Shown here piece after piece: positions 34,427-41,945 of a DNA stretch of 64,000 nt. The stretch is from NCBI RefSeq assembly GCF_008086045.1, contig NZ_VSEY01000017.1:1-64000 (forward strand), written 5' to 3'. Both the position numbers and the translations under genes were made by a program. The stretch's first letter is position 1. Each line of letters begins with the position of its first letter. This DNA is from Nonomuraea sp. PA05. Its GTDB lineage: Bacteria > Actinomycetota > Actinomycetes > Streptosporangiales > Streptosporangiaceae. The notes under the pieces were generated by a model. The model was not told the DNA's origin and searched no databases. It was given only the letters and a program-made list of their open reading frames with translations.

Positions 34427-34927
34427 ATGCTTGTGATGGCCATGGCCATGGTGGTGGTAGCGGCCGCGCTCAGCAAGATCCGCGGTGGGGGCGCCGGCTT
34501 CAGCCGTGAACTGTCCAGGTTGTTCGGCCTGCCTCCGCGCCTTGCCGCGGTCACCGCTGTGGCGGTAGTAGTGGGGGAACTCGGATGGGCGGTCCTCCTG
34601 TTCGTCGCGCCCGTTCCCGGAGCCGCCTTCTCCATCGCCGCTCTGGGACTGCTCACTTGCGTGAACGCGGTGTCCCTGCGGAAAGGACGCCGGGAATGCC
34701 TGTGCTTCGGCCCGACGGCGACGATCTCACTGCCACTTTCCATGCTGCGAAATTCCGTCCTCATTCTCATGGCTGTGACGGTCCTCATCGCCGGGCCTGT
34801 CGTGCTCACCTCCCCCGTGATCGATATCTGCCTGGCGGTCGTCCTGACCCTGGCCCTGATACGAATTGAGGCACTTGTGAAGGCTGTTCGTGTCGTCGTC
34901 AGACCCCCTACTGAGGCCGTCTCATGA
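34427..34927 (+). CDS. MauE/DoxX-like redox-associated membrane protein
   Basis: This 166-residue protein has four predicted membrane helices. A KIRGGGAGFSREL stretch after helix 1 and a CLCFGPTATISLPLSMLRN segment match the MauE family (usually CxCFG...xxRN). MauE-type proteins are thought to pass reducing or oxidising equivalents for disulfide formation in exported proteins; in methylamine dehydrogenase maturation MauE and MauD are needed for the disulfide-rich small subunit. Its stop overlaps the thioredoxin-like gene (ATGA), so the two act together. This is the first gene of the Cys-rich peptide cassette. Confidence 0.8.
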   Translation: MLVMAMAMVVVAAALSKIRGGGAGFSRELSRLFGLPPRLAAVTAVAVVVGELGWAVLLFVAPVPGAAFSIAALGLLTCVNAVSLRKGRRECLCFGPTATISLPLSMLRNSVLILMAVTVLIAGPVVLTSPVIDICLAVVLTLALIRIEALVKAVRVVVRPPTEAVS

Positions 34928-35442
34928 ACACCGCCTTGCTGTGGGGGCTCACACTGCTCAATACCGTGGCGATCGGCGTACTGCTGCTGCGCATGGGTGA
35001 CGTCCTCCAACGGTCCGCGCATGCGCCTGGCGGCATGAACGGGCTACCGGTGGCGGCTGTTTCGTCGTTGATCGACCGGGAGAAGGCGGGTCTGCCCAAC
35101 CTGCCTCACGACCTGTCGGTCCTGTTCCTCACCGATGACTGTGAGGGGTGCTCACGCGCCCTGGGTGAGCTCCAGGACACCGACCTCGCCGATGACGACC
35201 CCTCCGCAATGCTCATTGTCGACCTGTCCGGTCATTCCGAGGAAGAGCATGACCGGTTCCGCGCCCGCGCCGACGACCGGTTCTCGTGGCTGCATCTGAC
35301 CCAGGCCGAGAAACACATCATGATCCAAGAGGCTAAGGTCCGCGCCACACCGACGTACGTCGTGCTGCGTGGCAATGAGGTGGTCCGCAGCGGTCTGTGC
35401 GAGGACGGCGCCTGGATCACGGTAGTCGCGGCGCCGACATGA
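34924..35442 (+). CDS. Membrane-anchored thioredoxin-fold protein, MauD/TlpA-like
   Basis: The 172-residue product has one N-terminal membrane anchor (LLWGLTLLNTVAIGVLLLRMG) and a thioredoxin-like domain with the redox motif DDCEGCSRALGEL (CxxC near residue 75) and the cis-proline loop ATPTYVVL near residue 145. This is the layout of MauD/TlpA disulfide oxidoreductases facing outside the membrane. It is coupled to MauE upstream. Its stop codon overlaps an in-frame ATG (35439) of the following peptide gene. I infer that it forms or shuffles disulfides in that peptide. Confidence 0.82.
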   Translation: MNTALLWGLTLLNTVAIGVLLLRMGDVLQRSAHAPGGMNGLPVAAVSSLIDREKAGLPNLPHDLSVLFLTDDCEGCSRALGELQDTDLADDDPSAMLIVDLSGHSEEEHDRFRARADDRFSWLHLTQAEKHIMIQEAKVRATPTYVVLRGNEVVRSGLCEDGAWITVVAAPT

Positions 35443-35498
35443 CCGCGCACTCAGCCTGGCCAGATCTCCGATCCGACCAACAACGAAAGGACACCGCC

Positions 35499-35690
35499 GT
35501 GAGCAAGATCGTCACCGCCATCAAGGCCCTCGTTGGCCGCGAGCCTGTGCACGCCGTCTACTGCGACGTCATCGACCAGCAGAGCTGCGGTTGGGGCCTT
35601 GGATGCAAGTTCCACTACCAGTGCTGGTACAGCCCCGGCCAGATCGCCTACAGCTACTGGGGGTCGTGCCAGCCCCTGGTCATCTGCTGA
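35499..35690 (+). CDS. Six-cysteine peptide, probable precursor of a disulfide-rich secreted peptide
   Basis: GTG 35499, 8 nt after AAAGG, encodes 63 residues; an in-frame ATG at 35439 overlapping the thioredoxin stop would give 83. The N-terminal MSKIVTAIKALVGREPVHA is amphipathic, not a classic Sec signal, and ends in VHA, a signal-peptidase-like site. The remaining 44 residues hold six cysteines (YCD, SCG, GCK, QCW, SCQ and the C-terminal IC) with many Tyr, Trp and Gly. I infer a leader and a three-disulfide core, oxidised by the upstream pair, cut by the S26 peptidase and exported by the ABC protein. I recognise no family; it is not MauA, which is larger and has more cysteines. Confidence 0.75.
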   Translation: MSKIVTAIKALVGREPVHAVYCDVIDQQSCGWGLGCKFHYQCWYSPGQIAYSYWGSCQPLVIC

Positions 35691-35697
35691 GACTGAC

Positions 35698-36177
35698 ATG
35701 ACGCGGGGACGAGGCCGGGCGCGTGCCTGGCTGCGACACGAGCGGACACGAACGCGCCGACCTCGTCGCCGTGCCTGGAAGTTGGTGACGGTCATCGGGG
35801 GGAGCATGGAACCAACGCTGAGGTCCGGCGACGTCCTCCTTGTCGACATGACAGGCGAGCCACCTTCGACGGGCGACATCGTCATTTATCGCAGGCCGTT
35901 GGGCGGTGGCTCGGTGGTCGCTCTCATCGTCAAAGTCGTGATAAGTACGGCGGACGGTCAGCTTCGCGTCGCCGGGACAGGTCTGAGCCAGACCTCCGAG
36001 CAACTGGGCCCGGTGCGCCCCGAGGACGTGGTGGGGATCGCCCGCCGCATCGTGGCGCCACTGGCGCGATGGCGGCGGCTGCACCGGCTCGACAGCGTGT
36101 CCTGGACGACGCCCGTAGCGACTCAGACTCAGCCCGACGGGCCACGGCCCGTCGACAGTGACCAGGCACCCGCATGA
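35698..36177 (+). CDS. S26-family signal peptidase-like protein without evident membrane anchor
   Basis: This 159-residue protein has the S26 serine motif in TVIGGSMEPTLRSGDVLLVD (Ser near residue 40), followed by GDIVIYRRP and VALIVKVVISTADGQLRVAGTG, where the lysine is the likely general base. GPVRPEDVVGIARRIV is the usual C-terminal box. Normal type I signal peptidases have an N-terminal membrane helix; here the N-terminus is arginine-rich (RGRGRARAWLRHERTRTRRPRRR) with none. It starts 8 nt after the peptide gene and overlaps the ABC gene. It is probably the dedicated leader peptidase. Confidence 0.8.
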   Translation: MTRGRGRARAWLRHERTRTRRPRRRAWKLVTVIGGSMEPTLRSGDVLLVDMTGEPPSTGDIVIYRRPLGGGSVVALIVKVVISTADGQLRVAGTGLSQTSEQLGPVRPEDVVGIARRIVAPLARWRRLHRLDSVSWTTPVATQTQPDGPRPVDSDQAPA

Positions 36178-38006
36178 CACGCCGGACACCGTTCGCCCGG
36201 CACGCGGCCATGGCTCTGGCGCTGGCAGTCGTGGCGGGCCTCATGCCAGTCGTCGAGACCCTGGCGCTGGCACGCGCGGTCGACGCCGTGGCCCGCGATG
36301 CCGCCGCGTCGACCCTCGTCGTGCTTCTCATCGTCGCGGTCGTCGGGGCCCGGATCGGCCGGGGATGGTTGCAGATCTTCTCGACCAACGCCCAGCTCGC
36401 CTTCCAGCGGGCCACACGCGCCGTCGAGTACGGCCGGATGAGTGAGAATCTCGAGACGTGCCGGGACGTCGGCATGTATGAGAACGGCGCCTCTCAGGAG
36501 ATCGTCCACTTGGGGATGGAGGGGAGTGAGCGTCACCGGGTGTCGCGGCTGCAGGCGGCGACCATGCTGCTGCAGGGGGTGCTCGCCGGAGCGTTGCTGG
36601 GATCGGCGATCGCGACGATCAAATGGCAGCTGGGAGTCGTGGCGCTCCTGGCCGCCGCGGCCACCGGCCCGTTCCACATCCGGAACGGCACGCGGTCACA
36701 TACGGGTTCGGTGGCAACCAGTGTGCTCGACCGGCGGTTGGGCTACCTGCGTTACGTCCTCACCCACCCAGCCGCCCTGATCGAGCTCATGGCCGGTCGC
36801 GCCACCGGTCCTCTGCGGGACACGGGTGGCACGCTGATCGCGCGCATCGCGGTGGTCCAGCGGGACGTCGAGCGGGCCCTGGCCCGGTCCGGCATGGCGA
36901 TCGTCGCCACTCCCCACCTCGTCACGGCGGTCGTTCTCGTGGCCGGAGTCGTCTCGGGAACGGTGCGCTCGGCGGGGGAGTTGTCCCTCGTCATCATCGG
37001 GTTTGGTTCGCTACAAGGGAGCCTGGGCATCGCGCTGCAGGGCGTGGCCACACTGCGCGAGGCGAGTCTGGAGAGACGCCGCGCGGACGACCTGCGGGCG
37101 ACGATCCGAGAACACACCCATCCGATACCCGTGGACGCACCCACACTGGGTACAGGCAGAAACCTTCCGGTGACCTTCGACGACGTGTTCTTTCGCTACT
37201 CGCCCCAGGCACCGTGGAGCCTGAACGGCTTCACCCTCGATATCGCGGCGGGCGAGGCGGTATGCCTCGTCGGGTCCAACGGCTCCGGAAAGACCACCGC
37301 ACTCAAACTCCTGCTCGGCGTCCACCGCCCCACTCGCGGCTCGGTCCTTCTCGACGGGCGCGATGTGCGCGACTACGACCCCGACGAACTGGCGGCGACG
37401 CTTCGGTTCCTGCTCCAAGAACCGGTCCGGCTCGAGGCGAGCCTGCGGGACAACATCGACAGATTCCGGGGCCGGTCGCGCCAGGAGGTGGAACGGGTGG
37501 CACGCCTGACGGCTGTCGACCGGATCGCCGCCCGCCTGCCGCATGGCCTGGACTCCGAGATCTCCCAGCAGTTCGGCACCGACGAGCACGGACAGGCGCT
37601 CTCGGGCGGGGAGTGGCAGCGCGTCATGTTCGCGCGTCTGCTCCTCGGTGGACATGGGCTGTACGTGCTCGACGAACCGACGGCAGCCCTCGACGCCGAG
37701 CAGGAAGCCGCCGTGATCGACACGTTGGAGATGGAGCTGCGGGGGGCGACGGCGCTCATGGTCAGCCACCGGTGGCCGTTGCTGCGCCTGGCCGATCGCA
37801 TCGCCGTCGTCGGCACCGGCCGGATCCGGGAGATCGGAACCCATGAGGAACTGAGCCTGGCGGGAGGCGCCTACGCGCAGCTCGTTGAGAAGCAGCGGCG
37901 CTCGCTGAGCTTTCTCCACCGAGACGTTCCCGAACGCGATGCGGGAGACGGCGTTGTCGGCCTGCTCGGTGGCTCCGGCGAACAGACCATGCGCATTGGC
38001 CGCTGA
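36174..38006 (+). CDS. ABC exporter, fused membrane and ATPase domains
   Basis: This 610-residue type I ABC exporter half-transporter has an N-terminal six-helix domain (to about residue 310). The ATPase carries Walker A GSNGSGKTTALKLLLG (about residue 365), a Q-loop at LLQEPVRL, signature ALSGGEWQRVMFARLLL, Walker B LYVLDEPTAALD and H-loop MVSHRWPLL. There is no N-terminal C39 peptidase domain, consistent with use of the separate S26 peptidase encoded just upstream. The ATG overlaps the peptidase stop. It presumably exports the six-cysteine peptide. It resembles the exporters of lanthipeptide and other RiPP clusters. Confidence 0.9.
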   Translation: MTRRTPFARHAAMALALAVVAGLMPVVETLALARAVDAVARDAAASTLVVLLIVAVVGARIGRGWLQIFSTNAQLAFQRATRAVEYGRMSENLETCRDVGMYENGASQEIVHLGMEGSERHRVSRLQAATMLLQGVLAGALLGSAIATIKWQLGVVALLAAAATGPFHIRNGTRSHTGSVATSVLDRRLGYLRYVLTHPAALIELMAGRATGPLRDTGGTLIARIAVVQRDVERALARSGMAIVATPHLVTAVVLVAGVVSGTVRSAGELSLVIIGFGSLQGSLGIALQGVATLREASLERRRADDLRATIREHTHPIPVDAPTLGTGRNLPVTFDDVFFRYSPQAPWSLNGFTLDIAAGEAVCLVGSNGSGKTTALKLLLGVHRPTRGSVLLDGRDVRDYDPDELAATLRFLLQEPVRLEASLRDNIDRFRGRSRQEVERVARLTAVDRIAARLPHGLDSEISQQFGTDEHGQALSGGEWQRVMFARLLLGGHGLYVLDEPTAALDAEQEAAVIDTLEMELRGATALMVSHRWPLLRLADRIAVVGTGRIREIGTHEELSLAGGAYAQLVEKQRRSLSFLHRDVPERDAGDGVVGLLGGSGEQTMRIGR

Positions 38007-38061
38007 GGAGGTTCTGACCGGGGGAACCGCATCCATCGTCGATCATCCATGGAGGAAAGAG

Positions 38062-40824
38062 ATGAGGCGTTCGAAAGGGATCGCGGCCGCGGCGACCGCC
38101 GTCCTGTTACTGACTTCCACAGGTCAGATCGTCCTGCCACACGCAGCAGAGGCCAAGCCGGCCTGCCCTTCCGCGCAGCCGGATCCGTCCTCCGCCATCA
38201 TGGCGGCGAAAGCGTGCGGCGGGCGCGTGGAGGTGCTCGCCCAGCGGACCGAGACGACCCAGGTGTGGGCGCGCCCGGAGGGCGGCTTCAGCAGCGAGAT
38301 CTACGGCGGTCCGGTCCGCTTCCTCAAGGGCGGCGCCTGGCAGGTGGTGGACCTGACGCTGCGGCTGGCCGTCGGCGGCGCGGTGGAGCCGGTCGGGCAC
38401 CCGCGCGGCCTGCGCATCTCAGGCGCCGCAACCGGCGCCGGTGAGAAGGTGCTCGCCCGGGTGGAGACCGGCGGAAACACGGTCAGCATGCTCTGGTCCG
38501 GCCCTCTGCCCGAACCGGTGCTGGCCGCCAACACGGCGACCTACCCGGAGGTCCTGCCCGGCGTCGACCTGCTGCTGACCGCTACCCGGCTCGGCTTCGA
38601 GCAGTCGCTCGTGGTCAAGAACAGGGCGGCCGCAGCACGGGTGGCGACCTTGACCGTGCCGCTGCGCAGCGTAGGCCTGAAGTTCGTCGCAGACGGCCCG
38701 GCCTCCTTCGCGATCCGCGACAGCGCCGGGATCACGGTCGGCCGGGTGCCGGCGCCGAAGATGTGGGACTCCTCGATCGGGGCGAGCGGCGAGCGCACCC
38801 GGGAGAAGGCACTCACCACCCGCGCCGAGGGCGGCCCCGGCGCGCTCGATCTGCGCCTCGCGGCCGACCTGGCCTGGCTGCGAGACCCGAAGACCAGGTA
38901 TCCGGTCACGCTCGATCCGCAGGTCGAGCTCGATCCGACCTCGGACACCATCGTCCGCAACGACGAGCTGTCCACCAGCGGCAAACCAGACCATTCCGGC
39001 GCCGACTATCTTGCGTACGGGAAAGCCACGAGTTATCTCGCGCGGTCCTTCATGCAATGGCCGGCGGGGCATCTCGCCGGCAGCCGAATCACCAGCGCCA
39101 CGCTGAGCCTGTGGAACTGGTATTCGGGCAGCTGCGCGCAGACCGGCTGGCTGGTCTGGAGCACGATGCCCTTCACCAACCCCATCTGGTGGGACACCGC
39201 GCCGAAGCTGCTGAGCAACGACGGCTACTCGACCCAGACCGCCGGCTTCAGCTCGGCCTGCGACGACGCGTGGGTGAGCGCCAGCGTGGTGCCGCTCTTC
39301 CAGCGGGCGGCCAACACCAGCGCGCCGACCGTCCACATGGGGCTGACGTCCTACAACGAGTCGAATCCGAGCCTGAGCTGGAAGCAGGTCCGGTCGCGGC
39401 AGGCTGCGAACTCGTCGCAGATCCCGGTCGTGCGGATCAACTACGAAGACCCGCTTTACAGGTACGGCGTGAACTATCCGTACGGCGTGGGCGCGGTCGA
39501 CTACGCCTACTCGTCACCAGACGGTATGTGGAAGGACCTCAACGGCATGAGGTACGGGCCCAACCGCTACATTACGTTCGAGATCCCGCAGGAGGAGGAC
39601 ATATACGAGCCGGTGCCCCACGAGGCCAACGAGGCGGCGCTGGTAACTTTGGCGGGAACGCCCGAGTCCCGCTATACGGCCCTGGACAAAAACCACCATC
39701 TGCTGTACGACTTCGACCGGGACAAGATCCTCGACCTGGCTCCCACAGGGTTCGCCTTCCACGAGCACGAGGGCAAGGGTAAAAACGCTCGGCCGCCGGA
39801 GTCGGAGCCGAACCAGCGGCCGTACCACGTGTTCTGGTTCGACGACAACTGGCTGGCCCAGTACATGGCCAAGGCCTACGGTCGGTCCTCGCCCACCGGC
39901 CTGAGCGACTACGGCGACCCCGGCTACGTCCGCTGGCGGATCATCTCGGGCGACACCAACTGGATGCCCTATGAAGTGGCCACGCCCGACGCGTTCGGCT
40001 ACGTGGACCGGCTGGCATTGGACGGTCTCTACTACCTGGCCGCGGGCCCGCAGGCGACTGCAATGACCAAGTGGAACGACCTTTTGGTCAAGTCCGGCGC
40101 CACCTTCAACACCCCCACCGGGCTGTTCACCTATCCGGCACTGGAGGAGAACTACCACGTCGGGTTGTTCAAGTTGCTGACCGATCAGATCCTCGCCCAC
40201 CACACTGGCCTGACCGGCACCCAGCAGCGGGTGCTGGCGCTGCACTCGGTCTCGCTACGGGCGATGATCATCAAGAATCAGCAGCGGGTGGCCGCCACCG
40301 GGCCGCTCGCCGGATGGACGACACACGTGAACCTGAGCAGGAAACCTCCCCCACTGATGAACATCGAGACCCTCGCGGTGAACTCGCTGGCGCTCGGCGC
40401 GGGTGCCAAGCAGGTCTACAGCCCCGGTCAGGCGCCGCTGCAGACGACGGCCGCGAACCGCTACAACTTCACCGCGGACGGCATCCTCCAGGCCATCCCG
40501 GGGACCAGCGCCGCAGGCCACATGACCTTCGGGCCGAACCACGCCTTCGCCCCCGGCACCTACAACGTGGAGTTCGTTCTGCGATCGAGGAACCCGACCA
40601 GTGGCCCCCGCGTGGCCAACCTCGACGTTTACGACGCCCGGTCCGGCGTCATCGACGAACTGGCCCTGACAGCCGATGATTTCCTCAAAGACGGCACCTA
40701 CGAACGGTTCATCCGGTTCACCGTCCCCATCACCGTCACCTCGGCCGACAACAGCCTGGAGTTCCGGGTCTGGTGGGACGGCGGCTTGAGCCCGCTGGAG
40801 GTCGCCGAGATCCGGGTGCGCTGA
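38062..40824 (+). CDS. Large secreted protein with DNRLRE-like domain and unknown C-terminal half
   Basis: This 920-residue protein starts at ATG 38062 after GGAGGAAAGAG, 55 nt past the ABC gene. It has a Sec signal peptide (cleavage near AEAKPAC, residue 33). Residues about 50-280 resemble the N-terminal segment of secreted RHS-type proteins (VEVLAQRTETTQVWARPEGGF...). Residues about 290-470 form a DNRLRE/CBM96-like domain (DPTSDTIVRN, ARSFMQWP, ITSATLSLWNW). Residues about 480-780 are rich in helices and aromatic residues, with no family I know. The end (about 790-920) looks like a carbohydrate-binding beta-sandwich. It is secreted and may bind or act on polysaccharide. Its link to the peptide cassette is only positional. 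Confidence 0.82.
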   Translation: MRRSKGIAAAATAVLLLTSTGQIVLPHAAEAKPACPSAQPDPSSAIMAAKACGGRVEVLAQRTETTQVWARPEGGFSSEIYGGPVRFLKGGAWQVVDLTLRLAVGGAVEPVGHPRGLRISGAATGAGEKVLARVETGGNTVSMLWSGPLPEPVLAANTATYPEVLPGVDLLLTATRLGFEQSLVVKNRAAAARVATLTVPLRSVGLKFVADGPASFAIRDSAGITVGRVPAPKMWDSSIGASGERTREKALTTRAEGGPGALDLRLAADLAWLRDPKTRYPVTLDPQVELDPTSDTIVRNDELSTSGKPDHSGADYLAYGKATSYLARSFMQWPAGHLAGSRITSATLSLWNWYSGSCAQTGWLVWSTMPFTNPIWWDTAPKLLSNDGYSTQTAGFSSACDDAWVSASVVPLFQRAANTSAPTVHMGLTSYNESNPSLSWKQVRSRQAANSSQIPVVRINYEDPLYRYGVNYPYGVGAVDYAYSSPDGMWKDLNGMRYGPNRYITFEIPQEEDIYEPVPHEANEAALVTLAGTPESRYTALDKNHHLLYDFDRDKILDLAPTGFAFHEHEGKGKNARPPESEPNQRPYHVFWFDDNWLAQYMAKAYGRSSPTGLSDYGDPGYVRWRIISGDTNWMPYEVATPDAFGYVDRLALDGLYYLAAGPQATAMTKWNDLLVKSGATFNTPTGLFTYPALEENYHVGLFKLLTDQILAHHTGLTGTQQRVLALHSVSLRAMIIKNQQRVAATGPLAGWTTHVNLSRKPPPLMNIETLAVNSLALGAGAKQVYSPGQAPLQTTAANRYNFTADGILQAIPGTSAAGHMTFGPNHAFAPGTYNVEFVLRSRNPTSGPRVANLDVYDARSGVIDELALTADDFLKDGTYERFIRFTVPITVTSADNSLEFRVWWDGGLSPLEVAEIRVR

Positions 40825-40832
40825 CCCGCTGA

Positions 40833-40866
40833 GGCTGGAAGCCGCTCCCGGGGCCGGCTTCCAGCC
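40833..40866 (+). terminator. Hairpin terminator after the large secreted protein
   Basis: A perfect 12-bp stem (GGCTGGAAGCCG and complement) with a 10-nt loop starts 8 nt after the stop, marking the end of the cassette transcript. Confidence 0.85.
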
Positions 40867-41067
40867 GATCCGGCTGCCTTGATCCTTCGAGCCGGATGCC
40901 CGGGAGGGAAAGGAGCCACGGCCATGGGACTGGCTCTCCAGCAGCACCGCCCCACGGCCGCACCACCCGGTTCGGGCCTGTGCCGGGTGGCTGCCATGAT
41001 CGGAGCGGCCTCCCAGTCACGGCCAGAGTGCTCCTTCTACATTGGCGCGTCGCCTGTCGGTGAAGGT

Positions 41068-41365
41068 TCACTTGCGCGCTACGAGGCGGCGATGCCAGCG
41101 CAGGACGGTGTCCGGCCGGACGAGGAGCCGTAGCCGGCGCAGGACCTCGCGGGGCAGCGAGGTCAGGAGCGCGGCAAGGAAGGCTCGGTCCGCGAGTGCG
41201 AATCTCGCTTTGGTGTCGGCGCCGAGCTGGCGTTCAAGGACGGTGATCTGGTGACGCAGGACGAGAATCTCGATGTCCTTGTCTCGATCGTTCATGGGAG
41301 CAACCGCAGCGCGGCGAAGGCGTTCGTGACGGTCAGGTAGGCCAGGCGAAGGAGCACAGCGGATC
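41068..41365 (-). pseudogene. IS481/IS3-like integrase N-terminal fragment
   Basis: The minus strand encodes LAYLTVTNAFAALRLLP and then, after losing one base, MNDRDKDIEILVLRHQITVL and RRLRLLVRPDTVLRWHRRLVAR. This is the N-terminal helix-turn-helix part of a DDE integrase widespread in actinomycetes. It stops at TGA 41068, just where the catalytic domain should follow. The frameshift and truncation make it a dead IS remnant. Confidence 0.8.
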
Positions 41366-41488
41366 ATCCTGCCGTACGTGCTCCGGTCCCAGGGAGACCG
41401 GAGCGCGTACGCCACGCAAAGCCCTCGCAGAGCGGGGGCCTGTGCCGATAGCCGGGCGGCTGTATCAGCCGGTCTCGGCCCCCCTGCG

Positions 41489-41941
41489 TCACGCCTCGGG
41501 CGACAGGCTCAACACCAGATATCTGTCCGCCTTGGCCGGATCGGCTTGCAGCCGCCGCGAGGATCTCGGCCTCCCGGTCGGCTCCGTATGAGTCGAACCG
41601 CTCGACGCCGGCGGCCTGCAGGGTGGTCCCCTTCCATTTGGCCGACTCCATCACCAGCAGCCGCTCGCTGGTGCCTACGACCGTCCAGCCGCGCTGGGCC
41701 AGCCGTCCGCGCGCGATGTCCAGCGCCTCGTCGACGCCCGACCCGCCGACGTCCATGATCAGAATGTCTTCGACCTGGATCGTGTTGTCGTAGATGGGAT
41801 CGGCCATGGTGCGGGTGAACACCGTGCCGATGTCGCGTACCTCCTCGACGGCCGCGGGATCCACCTTTAGTTCCTTCGGCGGGAGAGCGCGGCGCAGCCG
41901 GCGGTCACGAGCGCGAGGCACACGGCCGTGACCGCCGACAT
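41489..41941 (-). pseudogene. Frameshifted lipoprotein, possible RHS-toxin immunity protein
   Basis: ATG 41941 starts MSAVTAVCLALVTAGC, a lipoprotein signal with lipobox (VTAGC). After about 20 residues a frameshift is needed to continue into LPPKELKVDPAAVEEVRDIG and MDVGGSGVDEALDIARGRLAQRGWTVV. A second shift near 41545 gives LQADPAKADRYLVLSLSPEA before the stop at 41491. It begins 5 nt after the toxin gene on the same strand. A surface lipoprotein is the expected form of immunity against a wall-degrading toxin. Two indels suggest decay, or sequencing error. Confidence 0.6.
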
Positions 41942-41945
41942 CACC

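Noticed and set aside
35499..35690. Lasso-peptide or lanthipeptide precursor identity for the six-cysteine peptide
   Set aside because: No lasso cyclase/B protein, LanM/LanB/LanC or radical-SAM genes are nearby, and the core lacks a lasso-type leader Thr or a Ser/Thr-rich lanthipeptide core.
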